Source: Gremmenia infestans
Lineage: Eukaryota > Ascomycota > Leotiomycetes > Helotiales > Hamatocanthoscyphaceae
Assembly: GCA_032629725.1 (NCBI GenBank)
Contig: JAFEVB010000020.1
Location: 704,501 to 768,500 of the forward strand
Reading direction: 5' to 3'
Length of the DNA stretch: 64,000 nucleotides
Each line of letters begins with the position of its first letter. Position 1 is the stretch's first letter. This document shows positions 10,695 to 23,409 of the stretch, one piece after another. A program made the position numbers and the translations under genes. The notes below the pieces were generated by a model. It was not told the DNA's origin, ran no database searches, and worked only from the letters and a program-made list of their open reading frames with translations.

Positions 10695-11753
10695 TCAGCA
10701 GCACTTCCTCCTAGACTTTACAAGTGGCGCATCCCCAATTTCCGGTCCTTGCTCCGTATACGACTCCACCGGGACCCCAAACCAAGACCGCCTATCCCTC
10801 CCCACCCTAAAACTGCCCCCAGGTCTCCCCGGTCTCATCATGCCATCGAAATATCCTCCAGCCCCCTCCCCAGGTCCTCCCTGCTCCCCAGGCGTAATTC
10901 CCGGCGTCTGTGAAGCGCTGAGTAACTGCTGGCTCATAGCCTTATTCTGCTCGACCAACTTCCGCGTGATAACCCTAAACACCTCCTCGACGCCCTCCCC
11001 GCTCTCCGCACTAACCTCATGGCAGCAATCCCAGCCCACTTCCTGGCCCCAGAACCCACTGCTGCGCTTCGAGCTCGGACTCCTGGCGCCGTCGAAATTC
11101 ATTCCACCTCCACCTCCACTCCCGCTGCCACTTGTAAACAGCTGTCTGTATCCTCCTCCTCCCCCACTGGTAGGAGGTTCCAACTGGCCCGGTGTAGCTG
11201 TCGCGGGCGGCGTGGATGACATGCCTGGGGCCAGGTTCTCGGCTACATATGCGATGCAGCGCTCAAAAGGCACTTCCCTCAGACTCGGATCCCGCGCCAC
11301 GATATCGGCCTTCGTGCCAACGACGTGGATAATTATGTCAGCGGGGAGGTTGCGACGAAGCTCGGTGAGCCAGGGGCCGATCTCTCCAAAGGAGGCTTGG
11401 TCGGTTATGCTGTAGCAGAGGATGCAGGCGTTGGCGCCGCGGTAGTAGATTCGTGATATGGCGCTGTGTTGCGTGAGAGAGTGTTAGCTTCGGCTCATTT
11501 CTTTGTGTGGTGAGGGGACGAAGGAGGGGCGGACATACCGGAATCGCTCTTGCCCAGCTGTATCCCATAGCTGCAGTCTAACGACGGTATCGCTCTCGAC
11601 ATCCACGATCCTCTTGCTCAAGAAGTTGGCACCAACAGTCGAAGTGGTGCTCGCGGGTGTGAACTGGTTCTTGATATAGCGGGTTAGCAGACTCGTCTTG
11701 CCTACGCCTTGTGCTCCCAAGACCACAATCTTGGCTTCGAGAGATTGCGCCAT
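10695..11753 (-). CDS. Rab-family small GTPase with low-complexity insertion
   Basis: Two exons, 11753-11539 and 11463-10695, 327 residues, much longer than a normal Rab (about 200-220). GTPase motifs are intact: G1 GAQGVGKTSLL, G2 region with TVGANF, G3 WDTAGQERF, G4 GTKAD, G5 EVSAESGEG. Between G4 and G5 lies an insertion of about 90 residues rich in Gly, Ser and Pro. After G5 comes a Gly-rich hypervariable tail ending KCC, a di-cysteine site for geranylgeranylation. It should act in vesicle traffic; the exact Rab class is not clear to me. The frame is open upstream to 11870, but the Met at 11753 fits the Rab start best. Confidence 0.9.
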
Positions 11754-12622
11754 ATCCTCCAGTCCAGTCCAGAGTCGCGCTGGTTTGTTCAGAGCAGGAA
11801 GGAGGGAGGGAGGGAAGTTGACGTTGCAGTTGCACGTTTGCGCGTTGGGTTCGCGATGGGTTTTGTGCAACGATCACGGCTGGCTGGCTCCTTGGTCTTG
11901 GATCCTTTGTTTGCTTCCTTCCCGTGCGTGCAGCAGCAGCTGAAATGTCTCACACCTGCCTATCTATCTGACACGCCCCATCATGTGCAATTTCACAGAA
12001 AGTCTGTCGTGCGAAGACTCGGGAGTAGGAATTCCAATACAATATACAACAACCAACTGTGCAGAAAGGGAATGTTGATCTAACGGCCCTCGGTGTCGTG
12101 TAAACAAATGCTGTTATCGTGGTGGAGATGAGTTGGAAATGAGGAAATGACGCGCCTGGCCGGGGTTTTTTTCTGCAGGCGCAGGGTCCGGCAACTTTGA
12201 TTTTACACGTGATTTGGCTCACTTCTTCTCGAAATGGCAGTCTCATTAGATCTTGTAAGACCGATTTGCAGGAAGCTGTCAATTTTTCAGATCTTAAGCC
12301 TTCTGATAAGTTTAAAGATAGTCACGTGCCGTGTCGCTTTAGTTCCTCCCCCTTCTTTCATCCTTCCTTTTCCCAAATTCCGAATCAAGGCCCTAATATG
12401 ATAGACCATCACAATTTGAAAGCGCCAATAGGCATATATATCGCATGTCTTCTTAGTACATATGGCATGAAGAGTATCGGATGTAAGTGCAAGAAAAGCT
12501 GAAGTTACACTATGCTAAGCACCAAAAGCACAGATTTTAGATCTAACATATGTCATGGATATATACAAAGTCATTGAGAGAAATCTGATCTATGCGCTGT
12601 TATATTTTGACGCATGCATACA
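11754..12622. other. Intergenic, Rab promoter side
   Basis: Spacer between the Rab start and the 3' end of the cytochrome b2 gene. Short open frames only. Confidence 0.5.
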
Positions 12623-14357
12623 TCACAACTTGGACTTCTCTTTGGGATTGACCAACGGATCGTAAATAGAAAGACCCTTCAAACACGTTAGCACCATTAC
12701 ATCCCAGGAGTTTGCGGAAGCTTACCAAAGTATCAATCGGCACACCAGTCGTATGCATACTCAGACCCCTCGTATCAATCAACGTAGGGTTCAACTGATC
12801 CACACTCGAGCATCCAATAAGTCTCATGCCCATTTCCATCTCGTCTTTCAACAGCTGCATGGCGCGGTCCACACCCGGCTCTCCATACGCACTCATAGAG
12901 TACAGGAACGGCCGTCCAATACCCACACCCTTCGCACCCAAACACAACGCCTTGATAATATCCGTAGCGCGTCTCACGCCGCCATCGACATAAACCTCAA
13001 TCCGGTCTTCCCAGTTCCGCTCCCGCAGCACAGGCATGACTTCGGCCAGGACCTCGACACCCGAGCGAGCGAAATCGAGTTGGCGCCCACCGTGGTTGGA
13101 GAGCACGACGCCTTGGACGCCGGCTTCAACGGCGCGAATGACGTCTTCAACGCGCTGCACGCCTTTGAGGATGATGGGCATCTTGGTGATGGATTGGAAC
13201 CATGGGATATCTTTCCAGCTTAAAGCCGGGTCGATAAAACTGCTGATAGCTCTTGCGGCACCTTGCGAATTATCTGTCGCAGCTCCGCTTTGCACATTCG
13301 AGCCTACATCTGTGAACTTGGAGCGCATATCTTTCTCTCTACGGCCCAATTGTGGTGCGTCGACTGTAATGAATAGACCCTTGCAGCCGCGTGATTCGGC
13401 ATGCTGCACAATCTTCTTGGTGATTTCCCGGTCCTTGTTGACGTACAGTTGCATCCATTGGACCTGATCGCCCTCAGCGGCATCCATAATTTCGTCAAAG
13501 GAGCATGAGGCGAGGGTAGGAATCATTTGCACGACGTTGTGTTTCTTAGCTGCTCGTGTGAGAACGACTTCTCCCTCGGGGTGGCCTAGCTTTCCGAGCG
13601 CGGTGGCGGTTACGTAGAAGGGGATATCGCATTTTGTGCCGAGCATGGTGGTGGAGAAATCTATCTTTTCGACGTCGACGAGGACGCGGGGGCGGAACCA
13701 GATTTTGTGGAATGCGGAGTGATTTTCTCGCATTGTCTATTATAGTTAGTATTGGGACTTGGACTAAAAAGGAAGGCTTACTATTTCATCGTCAGCACCG
13801 CTAGAATAGTATGCCCACGCGGTCTTCTTCATAACGCTTCTTGCCACGGCTTCAAAATCCATCAGGTTATAACATTGCTCCAAGATTGGCATGCGTGCAA
13901 TCCGGTCCTGTCTCTCTGCTTCTTCTGGAGATTCTTCCTTCTCCTCTTTCTCTACTGTGGACATGTCAACTGCACCCAGGTGCTTTGACTTGTCGAGGTA
14001 CTTGTCGAGGGTATCGGGAGGATGGATGGGTTCGTATTCTTCGGTTGCATCTTTGCCCTAGAAGGAGCACTGTTAGTCGTGTGCCAGAACTCATTTCTGA
14101 AGGTGCACTTACAGCATATTTTAAGATGATCTTAGGTCCGCCAGGATGTTCTTGAAGCTGTCAGTAAGTCGGTTTGCGTCGCAGTGGGGAATTGAGGGGT
14201 CTTCGGACCAGGCAAGAATTCCGTAACATCGTATGCTTTGCCCTGTCTAAATATCAGTAAATTGACACCTCCTGAAGCTCAGTGTACGCACATGAACAAT
14301 AACCCAACATGACTCTCTCGAGTTATGCTTCGCAATCTCTTGCCCAGTCAACCCCAT
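12623..14357 (-). CDS. CYB2: L-lactate dehydrogenase, flavocytochrome b2 type
   Basis: Oxidises L-lactate (or a related 2-hydroxy acid) to the keto acid with FMN and passes electrons to heme b2. Six exons: 14357-14292, 14242-14209, 14150-14113, 14057-13782, 13736-12726 and 12676-12623; 492 residues. The N-terminal cytochrome b5 domain has heme ligands in FLPEHPGG and EPIHPPD. The FMN domain follows from about residue 110, with SSGADDEITMREN, active-site SNHGGRQLD, the FMN-binding Lys in ILKGVQ and GVGIGRPFLY. The C-terminal exon ends in EKSKL. Exon 1 starts directly at the b5 domain (MGLTGQEIAKHN), with no mitochondrial presequence. The enzyme may therefore be cytosolic or peroxisome-like in location, unlike yeast Cyb2 of the intermembrane space. 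Alternatively an upstream exon was missed. Confidence 0.93.
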
Positions 14358-16863
14358 TTTCGCGAGTGTGTTGTGTATAGAACCGAGGTCGACTCAATTT
14401 CTGGGTGCGTGAATGAGAGGAGAGAAGGTTCGTTGCGGATTAAAAACAACAAGATGGGTGGCAAGAGATGGAAAGCGCAAGTAGCCAAATATTTGTATCT
14501 GCCTAGTCGCGGGTTTAAGGCGCGGCTGATGACGAGACGAGGTCGGGGTGGAAAGCTCTCTTTCGGCAAGTCAATCCAGGCCCAACCCCAGATGCTGAGT
14601 TCGCGTTTCGGACGAAAGGCTCGCGAGGTTGGGATAGTCCAAATTATTTATTTTCAACGGTAGATTTGTCTATAGAGATTGACGTTTTATTAATTAATTT
14701 ATTTTAACTTACAACTCTCCTCCAAAATCACTTGCGTGTTGCATTTAAATCTCTTTGTTAATGACTTTTCTTACCTAAGGTATATTTCCCTTTTCGTATA
14801 TGTTCCCCGCCCAATTCCGTATGCGGGGCAAGAGAGCCTCGGGATAGACACGGCGCGGGGATAGATATGGATCTCCAATCACACGAGGGCAATTTCCATT
14901 CAATTGCTGACTCAGCTCACCGCTTCCTCCTTGGATTCTTAGATACGAAGTACAATGGAAAATGCAAAGCTATTTGCAGCTTCCGTCTAGCTGTTACTAG
15001 ACATGCCAGTGTTTTGTTTCAGTTATGTTTTCTCTTGCCTCGCTGTTCAAAAGCATCTTCATAACATACTTACTAGAGTTGACAACTCAATTACGGAATT
15101 GATAATAAATAAATCAATTCTTATCTTATTATGATGGATCAATTACCTATTAATAAAGCATTCGAATTTCTTTACAACCCCATAAACTACTTCAAAACCA
15201 ACAGCCAGCCCCCTTTCACTCGCTCATGAGTCAGGCGAACCTAAACAGCATCAACACCTCCAAACAACTCACCAGCAAAATCCTACAAAGACATCTTTCG
15301 TATAAGTATCCCAAGAGTCCAGCAAAAGTACTCGTAGCTACACTACTACGTTCCTCTTCGGTCTCAGCTAATGCGGTGCTTCTTCATTGTTGCTGCGCTC
15401 ACTAGCCTACGGGAAATGAGCTAACCACTTCCGGCCTACAGGACGCAAGTACCTCATCGTGGAGTCCAAAAGCACAGCCGTCGTTGGAGATGTGCTTCTG
15501 CAATTATCTGACTTGACCCCGCAATATTAGGCGACACAATATAACAATATCGCGCGCGCGAAATACTGTGCGAGTGTGTCCTTGGCGTCGTGATGTTGAT
15601 TCTGACATGTCGTATACGTATCTCCTCCCCTAAAGACTAGCTTGCAATCCTAGCTGCGGTCCCGGTCTGGCTCTCCCTCATCAGATCTCGTTCATCATCC
15701 ATGCAAGACTATCCTTTCTCAGCTTTATGTTCGTGCCGTTTCTGCTGCCTCATGGTTGTGACAGCAACCATCGAGTGTGCGAGACAGCATTGTCTTCGAG
15801 ATGGCCAGATAGGGTTATTTGGTTTTTGCCACCGGGAACCCGGGGATAGGAGGTAGAGCCGAGGGCTCCTTCTTCGAGCTGGTGGTTCGAAGTCCCATGG
15901 TGATGCTAAAGGACGTTGGGATTGTGGTGGCTGTCTACCCTGGGGGTTTCGGGCGTTGGGAGGGTATTTGGGTTTGTTTGAAGTCGTCCAGCCGAAAATT
16001 GGCTGCGTGGCCACCGGGCCTGGGATATCCAAGGACAAAATAAGGCAGGTAGACATGTAAGTCCACATGTCCCAGAATCAAGCGATGAACATCCTCCCCA
16101 CCAGTCTATTACTTCTCATTGCTGTTTTATTGAAATTGGCGGAGCGCGTTAAAGTAGAATTGACGCTCGACGGCTGCGATACCACTTCGTCAAGTGTCTT
16201 GGTCTTGATCTTCTTGATCGAGCTTGTCCCCCCACGATACCAGCGACCATAGCGGATATGACGATAACGAGTATGAATCTAGCAAGTGTTAGCCCTTGAC
16301 TTCTTCACACGAACCAATATATAATCGTCTACCTCAAATCAAAGTTTGGACAGAGTGTGGATAATTGTGTAAACCATCGAACGTACTGTACAATTCGCGA
16401 TTCTTTGCGGAGTTCCATTGGATTATGAATATTTGGACTTTATAATTTGATTCATACTTGGCCATCTGAATCTACATATAGCAGACCCTGTCATAATCTC
16501 TGCAAACCATACCACACCACCCAGTATGAGACTTCGGTCTTGAGGCATGACACATAGTCAGCGCTCCACATAGGGTAGTCCACTAGCTGGAGGTCAAGCA
16601 TGATTCTGACACCTTAGATCTCTCCACGGGGGCCGATCAACGATTGTGGCGTGGTGTATAGGGTGCGTTTCCGGGAACGCGGGACGAGAGGCATTCGTCG
16701 CCCAAAAGCGGGTTGCCTTATGTTGCACCTGATTGGGGGTGAGCTGAGGTGATGTTTTCGTATTTGGATAATTTCCGGCCCTAGCAGATTTGTCAGCAGG
16801 GACCGATGGATAACATTCAAGTGTAGGGGGCCTGGGGGCTTACCATCAAAAGTATCAATTCTT
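14358..16863. other. 2.5 kb spacer, no supported gene
   Basis: Contains open frames up to about 119 codons (for example 15709-16068 minus), but none with recognisable motifs or coding-like composition. AT-rich tracts occur around 14.65-15.2 kb. Confidence 0.5.
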
Positions 16864-17613
16864 TCACATTTCTGTTTGGGCCGGCGAATCAACCTTCACA
16901 TGCTTATTGGCAGCTTTACATTCGTCGTCGCAAGTAGCAGCAAGAGCCCTCAAAGCGTTCACTTCTCCCAAGAGCACCATATACTCTGCATTCAAAGCCG
17001 TATTCCTCGTTTGCGCTTGCCTGACGTCCTGTTCCAGTTTGCCAACCAAGTCTTTCTTCCGCGACCTGCACTTGCCAGCTGCCACTCGGTTCCGTTCCAA
17101 GAATGCAATTCGCTTGCGGTCTTTTTCCTTTTGGCTGACTGGTCGACGCTCCCTATATTTCTTCCGGGACTTGACCTCTTTTCCTGAGGTGGTGGAGGGG
17201 GCGGAACCCGAAGGAGTCTGTGACGTTCCCTGTCTCTCTGACATTGGCGGACTGTCTGGGAGTTCACATTGTAGTTCACATTGTTCTTCCCTACGGATTG
17301 TTGAGTTATCTGTTTCTAAACGTTTTTGATGGACTTCGTACATGGTATTCTGAAATTTGAAGTCTTGCCCGTCCATTTCCATTTCCATTTCCTCGGGCGT
17401 CATGGGGAGATTCCATGGGTGGATGTTTGGTTGCCTTTCTTTTGGAGCGTTGAAATTACTCAGGTTTGATCTTTTGAATGCTCGGTCGAAGACATTATCT
17501 TCAGGGTCCTCGTATGGATGTTGCGAGGCCTCAATCTCTTTTATATTGAGGCAGGAATAGAGGAAAGCGGTTGTTGGAGAATGCAAGGAATTGGGTTCCA
17601 TTCCCAACTCCAT
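16864..17613 (-). CDS. bZIP transcription factor (canonical basic region)
   Basis: Single-exon gene of 249 residues. The basic region at about 165-188 reads RKRIAFLERNRVAAGKCR, matching the ATF/CREB-like N-x2-A-A-x2-C-R signature. A leucine-zipper-like heptad stretch follows (about 190-225). Upstream, RKKYRERR is an additional basic block and probable nuclear signal. Residues 1-145 are acidic and Ser/Pro-rich and may be the activation region. A related gene lies 1.6 kb away on the same strand; both share the RKKY-R/K-R basic block and the CDD/CDAQC ending after the zipper. Likely a nuclear stress or nutrient regulator, but targets cannot be inferred. Confidence 0.9.
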   Translation of the reverse strand: MELGMEPNSLHSPTTAFLYSCLNIKEIEASQHPYEDPEDNVFDRAFKRSNLSNFNAPKERQPNIHPWNLPMTPEEMEMEMDGQDFKFQNTMYEVHQKRLETDNSTIRREEQCELQCELPDSPPMSERQGTSQTPSGSAPSTTSGKEVKSRKKYRERRPVSQKEKDRKRIAFLERNRVAAGKCRSRKKDLVGKLEQDVRQAQTRNTALNAEYMVLLGEVNALRALAATCDDECKAANKHVKVDSPAQTEM

Positions 17614-17887
17614 GTCTGAGTGGTTTGGAGGGGAATATATACAAATTTTTTCTTTTTTTTTGCTAAGAAATTTGGCGATGGAGGGCGCATTGCTTGATAA
17701 AGTACTTCATAAATTACCTTATCTTGCCCTACCTCGCCTACCATCGTGTGAGCGCTCTGACTTGTCCTGTACTGTAGGTACTAAACCAATCCCTTGAGTG
17801 AGGGGGTTTCTCGGAAGCCTGGAAAGGAATGGTCGAGACCAGGTCCATTAATTACGAATCTTGGCATCAAGCGCTAGGAGAGCGCCA

Positions 17888-17918
17888 CCGACCGCCACTG
17901 ACCGCCACTGACCGCCAC
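17888..17918. repeat. 10-bp tandem repeat (ACCGCCACTG)x3
   Basis: Three consecutive near-perfect copies of accgccactg. Lies upstream of the bZIP gene at 16864-17613. Confidence 0.85.
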
Positions 17919-18781
17919 ATGCTCTGTGCAACATTCTCGCCACTGTGGCGCTGTACAGACTGGGCCTGGTGTACCCGCGACACTGCGACTAAGATGAATT
18001 CAAGGTTTTATTATATGACCGGTTGGTTCCTAAACCAACTATAAACACATCAGATCATCAGATGTTGGTTCTGCTCCTACCTAGTCAAAACCTCGTTGAG
18101 CCTTGAGGCGGGGCGGGAAAAGAATCTTGAACGCGAGACCCTGAAAAGCTGAAAGCAGGTGCGGTGCATATGCAAGACCCTCAAAGCTTAGTTTAGCCCA
18201 GGACCCCTAACCTGCATAATCGCTGGCCTGGCTTCTTTCTCCGTGCAACTTTATGATCCCGAGCCCCGCTTTTCATATATTGTACAGTAAGGGTCTACGG
18301 GGGTACAGTAATATTCAAAGTGGAGCTGCTACCACCACTTGATCAAAGCAAATATGATTTGTATTATTCAATACAGATCATTTCCCTCCTAACAGCTAAT
18401 TACTCTTACACCCGCATGGAACACGTATCTACCTACCCCGCGCTAAAAACCTTGTTTGTACTAGGCTAGGCCATTCCAAGCTTAGAGCTCTGTTAGTTTA
18501 CAAGTACCTACTTCGTAAATATTTAACTTTCATCCGGCGCGCAGCCAAATCCTCGGAGACGTGGACGTGCATCTCAGGAGATCGATCGGTTGTTGGCAAG
18601 CGGAGTTGGTCCACCGTGAGCCCGCGTGGGTAGGTATGCATACAGTATGGTGCAAGGGAGGGGAGGGCGAGGGCGAGGAGGGCTAGTCTCGGACATGACC
18701 CCTCTTCTGCAAACGGCATACTAGACTAGGTACCTACCTACTTATACTAGCTTGGATTCGAGAGAGCCACACATGGCTGAA

Positions 18782-18807
18782 GCTGGCTGGCTGGCTGGCT
18801 GGCTGGT
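18782..18807. repeat. (GGCT)n microsatellite
   Basis: About six copies of ggct in the spacer between the bZIP genes. Confidence 0.9.
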
Positions 18808-19203
18808 TATAGCGGCCTTTAAAATGAGGCATACGAGTAGATTGCTCGCATGGCTATGGCATTTCACATGTGGGCATCGAGAAGAGTACATGCCCATGGG
18901 ACTTATCGAGTTCCCTATATGGCCCCGTTTTGAATTCGTCTTCAAGACCTGTTCAGTCGAGGACTGTTGGTTCATATTGTCTACTGCTGTTAACAGAGGT
19001 GGTGATCTTCATTCTAATCTAGCCAAGCTGCCAAGGATGATTTACAAAACAAGAGATCAATCACTTCATAGGGATACATCAAGAAAAGTGCATGTAGCTT
19101 ATACTTAACCATCATTAGTTTCCTACATGACTATATCCAATTAATCACAAAACCCAAAGCTATTGCTAACTTCTATCCTATCTATACTCCTAATCCACGC
19201 CCG

Positions 19204-20063
19204 CTAGCTCCAGATACTCTTCGGATGGTATAAAGAAAAGTCACACTGAGCATCACACAGCGAGACCAGCTCTCGCAACCCCCGAATCTCGCTCAACAGG
19301 TCATCATATTGCGTCCTCAGCACCGTATTCGCCATCTGCGCCGCCCGTATATCTTCCTGCAGCTGCTGCTCTACCCCCTTCTTCTTGGACCGGAATTTAA
19401 ACGCTGCCACCTTGTTCTTCTCGAGAAATCGGACGCGCTTTTGCGCTCGTTCTTCTTCGGACGGCTGTTTGCGCTTCTTGTACTTTTTGCGCGCTTTGTT
19501 GGGTTTCTTGGCGCTTGCGCTGGGGCTGAGGGGTGAGGGATCAATGCTTAGAGTCGGTTCTGGTTCTGGTTCTGGTGCTGTTGCTGGTGCTGTTGCTGTT
19601 GCTGGTGGAGGAGGTGTTGGGAGGTCGGAATCTATCTGCGAGCTGGTAGAGATAGATGAGGGATCATTGGTTGTCAGCGTATCTGCGCTCGTTGGTGAGG
19701 AGGAGACGGTTGAGAATGAACCAGTATCGAAACTAGGCTTTTGTTAAACAAAACGATACCACAGATTACAATCGGTATGCTTTACGCTGCGGCTTCGGGG
19801 AATCGATGCTGTGCATATAAATCAACATCCCCTGAGATAAACATATATTCTGCTGCTGCTTTTTCCTGCTGTTCGACATAAGCATTCGCGCTGATAAAGT
19901 CTTGGAAGCGTTGAGTGCAGCCATATGCATCTTGGTCGTCTTTGCTTCTCAGAGAGGGTGCCCAGGGGGGCTCCAGTGCAATATAGTCATCAACGAGCTC
20001 TAAATCCGAAGGCGAGTAGAGCTGGGGAAGCGAAGCTATGGTGAGTGTCATAGAACTATCCAT
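19204..20063 (-). CDS. bZIP transcription factor (Phe variant basic region)
   Basis: Two exons, 20063-19786 and 19732-19204, 268 residues. The only in-phase join uses the donor GTAAAG at 19785 and the acceptor CCTAG at 19733. The basic region reads RVRFLEKNKVAAFKFRSKKK: it keeps N-x2-A-A but has Phe where most ATF/CREB-like proteins have Cys, as seen in Yap/Pap1-type factors. A zipper follows (VEQQLQEDIRAAQ to LRELVSLC). Residues 93-160 are Ser/Thr/Pro-rich with a short Pro-Glu repeat. It is a paralog-like neighbour of the bZIP gene at 16864-17613. The end, after CDAQCD, is short. Confidence 0.88.
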
Positions 20064-23000
20064 TATCTGTAAAAATGCGTGTTTCCATCCTCGAGACTGC
20101 TTCTGCTAGATCGCTTGCTTTATATACAGTATATGCCCATTGCAAGGTTGGAGGCCGGTACATCTGATAGCCGCCGTTTTTGTGGACTCCCGTTACATCA
20201 TTCGGCCTATCACTGTCTAGGGGGCCTGCTGAATGTCTTTCCTAAAAATTCTATATAACATCGGCTGTTCTGGTTGTGATAATGGTACGCAAACGGTCTT
20301 AGTTCGATCCGGTCAAACTTAAAACCTGGGGTAAGGTTCAAATCGCGGTGTCTTCTTTCCCCCAGAAAAGAGAAGGTAAGACATTCGATCTTGGGGCGAC
20401 TCATCCACAACACTCCGCGTCCCGCATGACGTTACCAGTCCCCATACTCGATCAACTAAGGATTTACAATTAATTATACCAAACGAAAAGTATCAAACGA
20501 ACATCTGATGGGAATTGAAACTCCCAAGTCGATGGTCGATGATATTTAGCAAAAGGGACATTGACATTTACCTACATTCTCGATTAGCGAGCCGAGCTAT
20601 CTACCTCCCCACATTAAAAGACGTTCTCGGGAAAGAAGAAACATTCATGAAGATCATTTTCGGGATCACAGTGCTTAGAGTGTTGTTTTGGCCACCAGGG
20701 CTGCTTCAGGAGTAGGTAAGTACTTAAATAAGCGGAGAAGTATGACGGCGCGGAGCCGGCCATCGCGCCGAACCATCAATCAGAGCTTGCCTTCCAATGC
20801 CTTTCTCTCATAATCTATCGGGCCCGCATCTTTGAAAATGCCTTATCTGAAGCTGAAAACGACTGGCTCTCGATGGCCAATTAGCTAACACGCTTTGTGT
20901 CCGTCCGGAAATTGTTGCTCCGCTATAATGTAGTGGTCAAAGATAGGATTGCAAGCAGGTGCTCGATTCCACATCACCTGTTGCTACGGAGTATTCTCCT
21001 ATAAGCCGGGCTACTCTAGACCTTTAGCTGCCGCACTGGCGCGAAGTTCAGCATTGTAAACGTCGAGAGTCGCTGAAAGAAGATCAGGATACTTTCTATC
21101 AGATGATGTCTATCTAGATCTCCGGTGCACGTGTTTTACCCTTCTAGTTTTGTACAACACGACCCGGGGTGCGAAAGCCAGCCTTAGTCACCAGCACGAG
21201 AATACCAGATCCTACAAGTAGCTTCGTTTGGATGGTCATCGAGGTCCGCTGGTTTTGGAAAATCCGTCATAGTGAGCTGAGCACTGCAAACAAGTCTCGC
21301 TTACCGCTTGGCGAGATAGGGGTACTTCTTGCTCCACCAAGGTATCAAGATCCACAGATCCACCCCTTTGGAGAGTGTCCACTGGTCCACTACTATTCAC
21401 ACCACAGCTGAATACCTACGGCTTGTTATTTGCCTATACCAAAAGCATAGCGTAGATGAATAGACATGCACCGTTCAATCTGGGTTGGATAGCTTCTACC
21501 TTGAGCTTGGTATATTTCAACGGTAATATCGCTTTAGTAGGTTCAATAATCTAAACTATATGGATTCTTTCGTTCCCACTAGGCCTCATGGCCTCATGGC
21601 CATAATTATGTTATGCAAAACCGCAGGTTGCAAAAGGATGTTTATAGCACATCTCACTCGATGTCCGCTGCATGCACCGCTAACATCACTACCAGTTCCC
21701 CCACACCAACCTCTCCTCGCATTTTCCCCAGTCTAACACTCCCTATTATATTTCCTCCATAATTCTATCCTCCACGCCCCTTAAATCCCTTGCATATAAC
21801 TAAAATCAGAACTATAATAATAGAGAAGTCCTAAGAATAGCACCGTACCCGTAGTCCTGCTATTCTAGAGGCTTATACTAGGGTAACAGCCATTCATATA
21901 CGCATAATTCACTTGTCATAGATCTACGTACTGTACGCCAAGTAGTAGAGAGTGTACCTAAGGCTTAAAACAGGCGAGGAGCAGGGGATGGTACTTATCA
22001 CGGATCACTGCAGTCCACATCCCTAATCCAACGCGAGGTAAGGTAGTTAGTTCTATAATGACCACTGAAGCCAACAATCACTGCTTGTCTATCCCACTTG
22101 TATGAAATCCTTGATTCCTCGCTGTCACTAATAAGTATGTTCCGGCTCAAGAAACGTCAAAGATTTAAAGTGTTACTATTGCGCGCTTTGAACTCATCAG
22201 TTCATATAAACGGGTTTCCCCACGTGCTTGAATAATGATAGGTGCACCGGAAAGTAGGATTCAAGTCATACCGACTTATGTTGGCTTGTGCTCCAAGTTA
22301 GTACTGCTGTTCTAAAGATTCTCTTTGAGAGCTAGCAATGGACTGGCAGCGCTTCGAATTATATGTGTATTACGAAATCAAACTCTCTTTCTAGTCCCTA
22401 GTAGGAAGTTTACTACCGGCACTAGTAGCTGAAACAAGTAATAATAATACTATATGCACGTGAACTATAGTGGTTGGCGAGTTGCGTTCAATTCCCATGC
22501 GTCTAGAAACTTGTAGGGGGTAGATTCTCCTTGTTTGTAAGATTAGTACAGGCGACGACCCCACACCTATCTTTAATAATTAGTATATATAATAATGGAG
22601 AATACACTTGTTCCAACGCTAATTGTATCCAGATCCCCCTCCTCATCCATCCCTAACCACATTCTCTAACTCTCTACTCTAAGTACTCGCACCCTCCCTG
22701 CTCTTCCTCCTCCTATAAACCCTTCAACAACCTCCTCAAAACCCTCCCAATCGTATGTACTCTTAGCACTTTATCACCACGCAGCCTTCTCACTCATAAT
22801 CAACCACCTCACATTCCTACTCCACATCCACTTATCTTACTCCTCTCCTCTCCACCCACCCACCTCAACACCACACACACACATGCACGCAATTGCGCAA
22901 GCTCTATCTCTAATATCAACCCCCCCCCCATCATAAATACATCCCATCCCAATCATACCATACCACATCATACCATCCCCAACAAATACCAACCATCACC

Positions 23001-23370
23001 ACCCTTCCAATAAACCCCATCACGCACCTCGCTCTACAAGCCAACCAGCGCACCTGGAAACCGCGTATATTCACTTTTCTTAATTTTCCAAATTCTTCCA
23101 CCTCGTCGACGTCTATTACACCATCCCCATCCCCATCCTCGTCCTCGCTCGCTGGCACCTATACCAATACCGCATATTTTAAATAAGCTACAGTATCAGG
23201 GATCCGGATTGATAATTAAGAAGCCCCTATACAAACAGTAGTACCTATGATACACATATACGCAAGCAAGCAAGTAATTAAGCCCCTCCAACATTTAATT
23301 TCCTCCTTCCTTACTATTCATCACCTACTCTCTCTCTACACTCCCACCTAAAGTCGATATCCCACACCAC

Positions 23371-23409
23371 ACCAGCCCAGCCCAGCCCAGCCCAGTCCAG
23401 TCTAGTCCG
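23371..23409. repeat. (CCCAG)n pentanucleotide repeat
   Basis: Four to five copies of cccag followed by degenerate tccag units. Confidence 0.9.

Larger units (their letters stand above)
17614..19203. other. Spacer between the two bZIP genes
   Basis: No gene seen. Carries a 10-bp tandem repeat (17888-17918) and a GGCT microsatellite (18782-18807). Confidence 0.5.

Noticed and set aside
10558..11415. 285-codon frame on the plus strand
   Set aside because: Mirror of the Rab gene's Gly/Pro-rich coding region; the opposite strand holds intact GTPase motifs.
11754..11870. Upstream extension of the Rab protein (39 residues)
   Set aside because: Sequence before Met 11753 is not Rab-like; GTPase start MAQSLEAKIVVLGAQG is the normal N terminus.
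3176..14357. Possible secondary-metabolite cluster (decarboxylase, lactate oxidase, regulators)
   Set aside because: No synthase, P450, methyltransferase or cluster transporter; intervening genes are housekeeping (YKT6, Rab).
15709..16068. 119-codon frame on the minus strand
   Set aside because: Pro/Arg-rich, no motif and no splice extension; likely chance.
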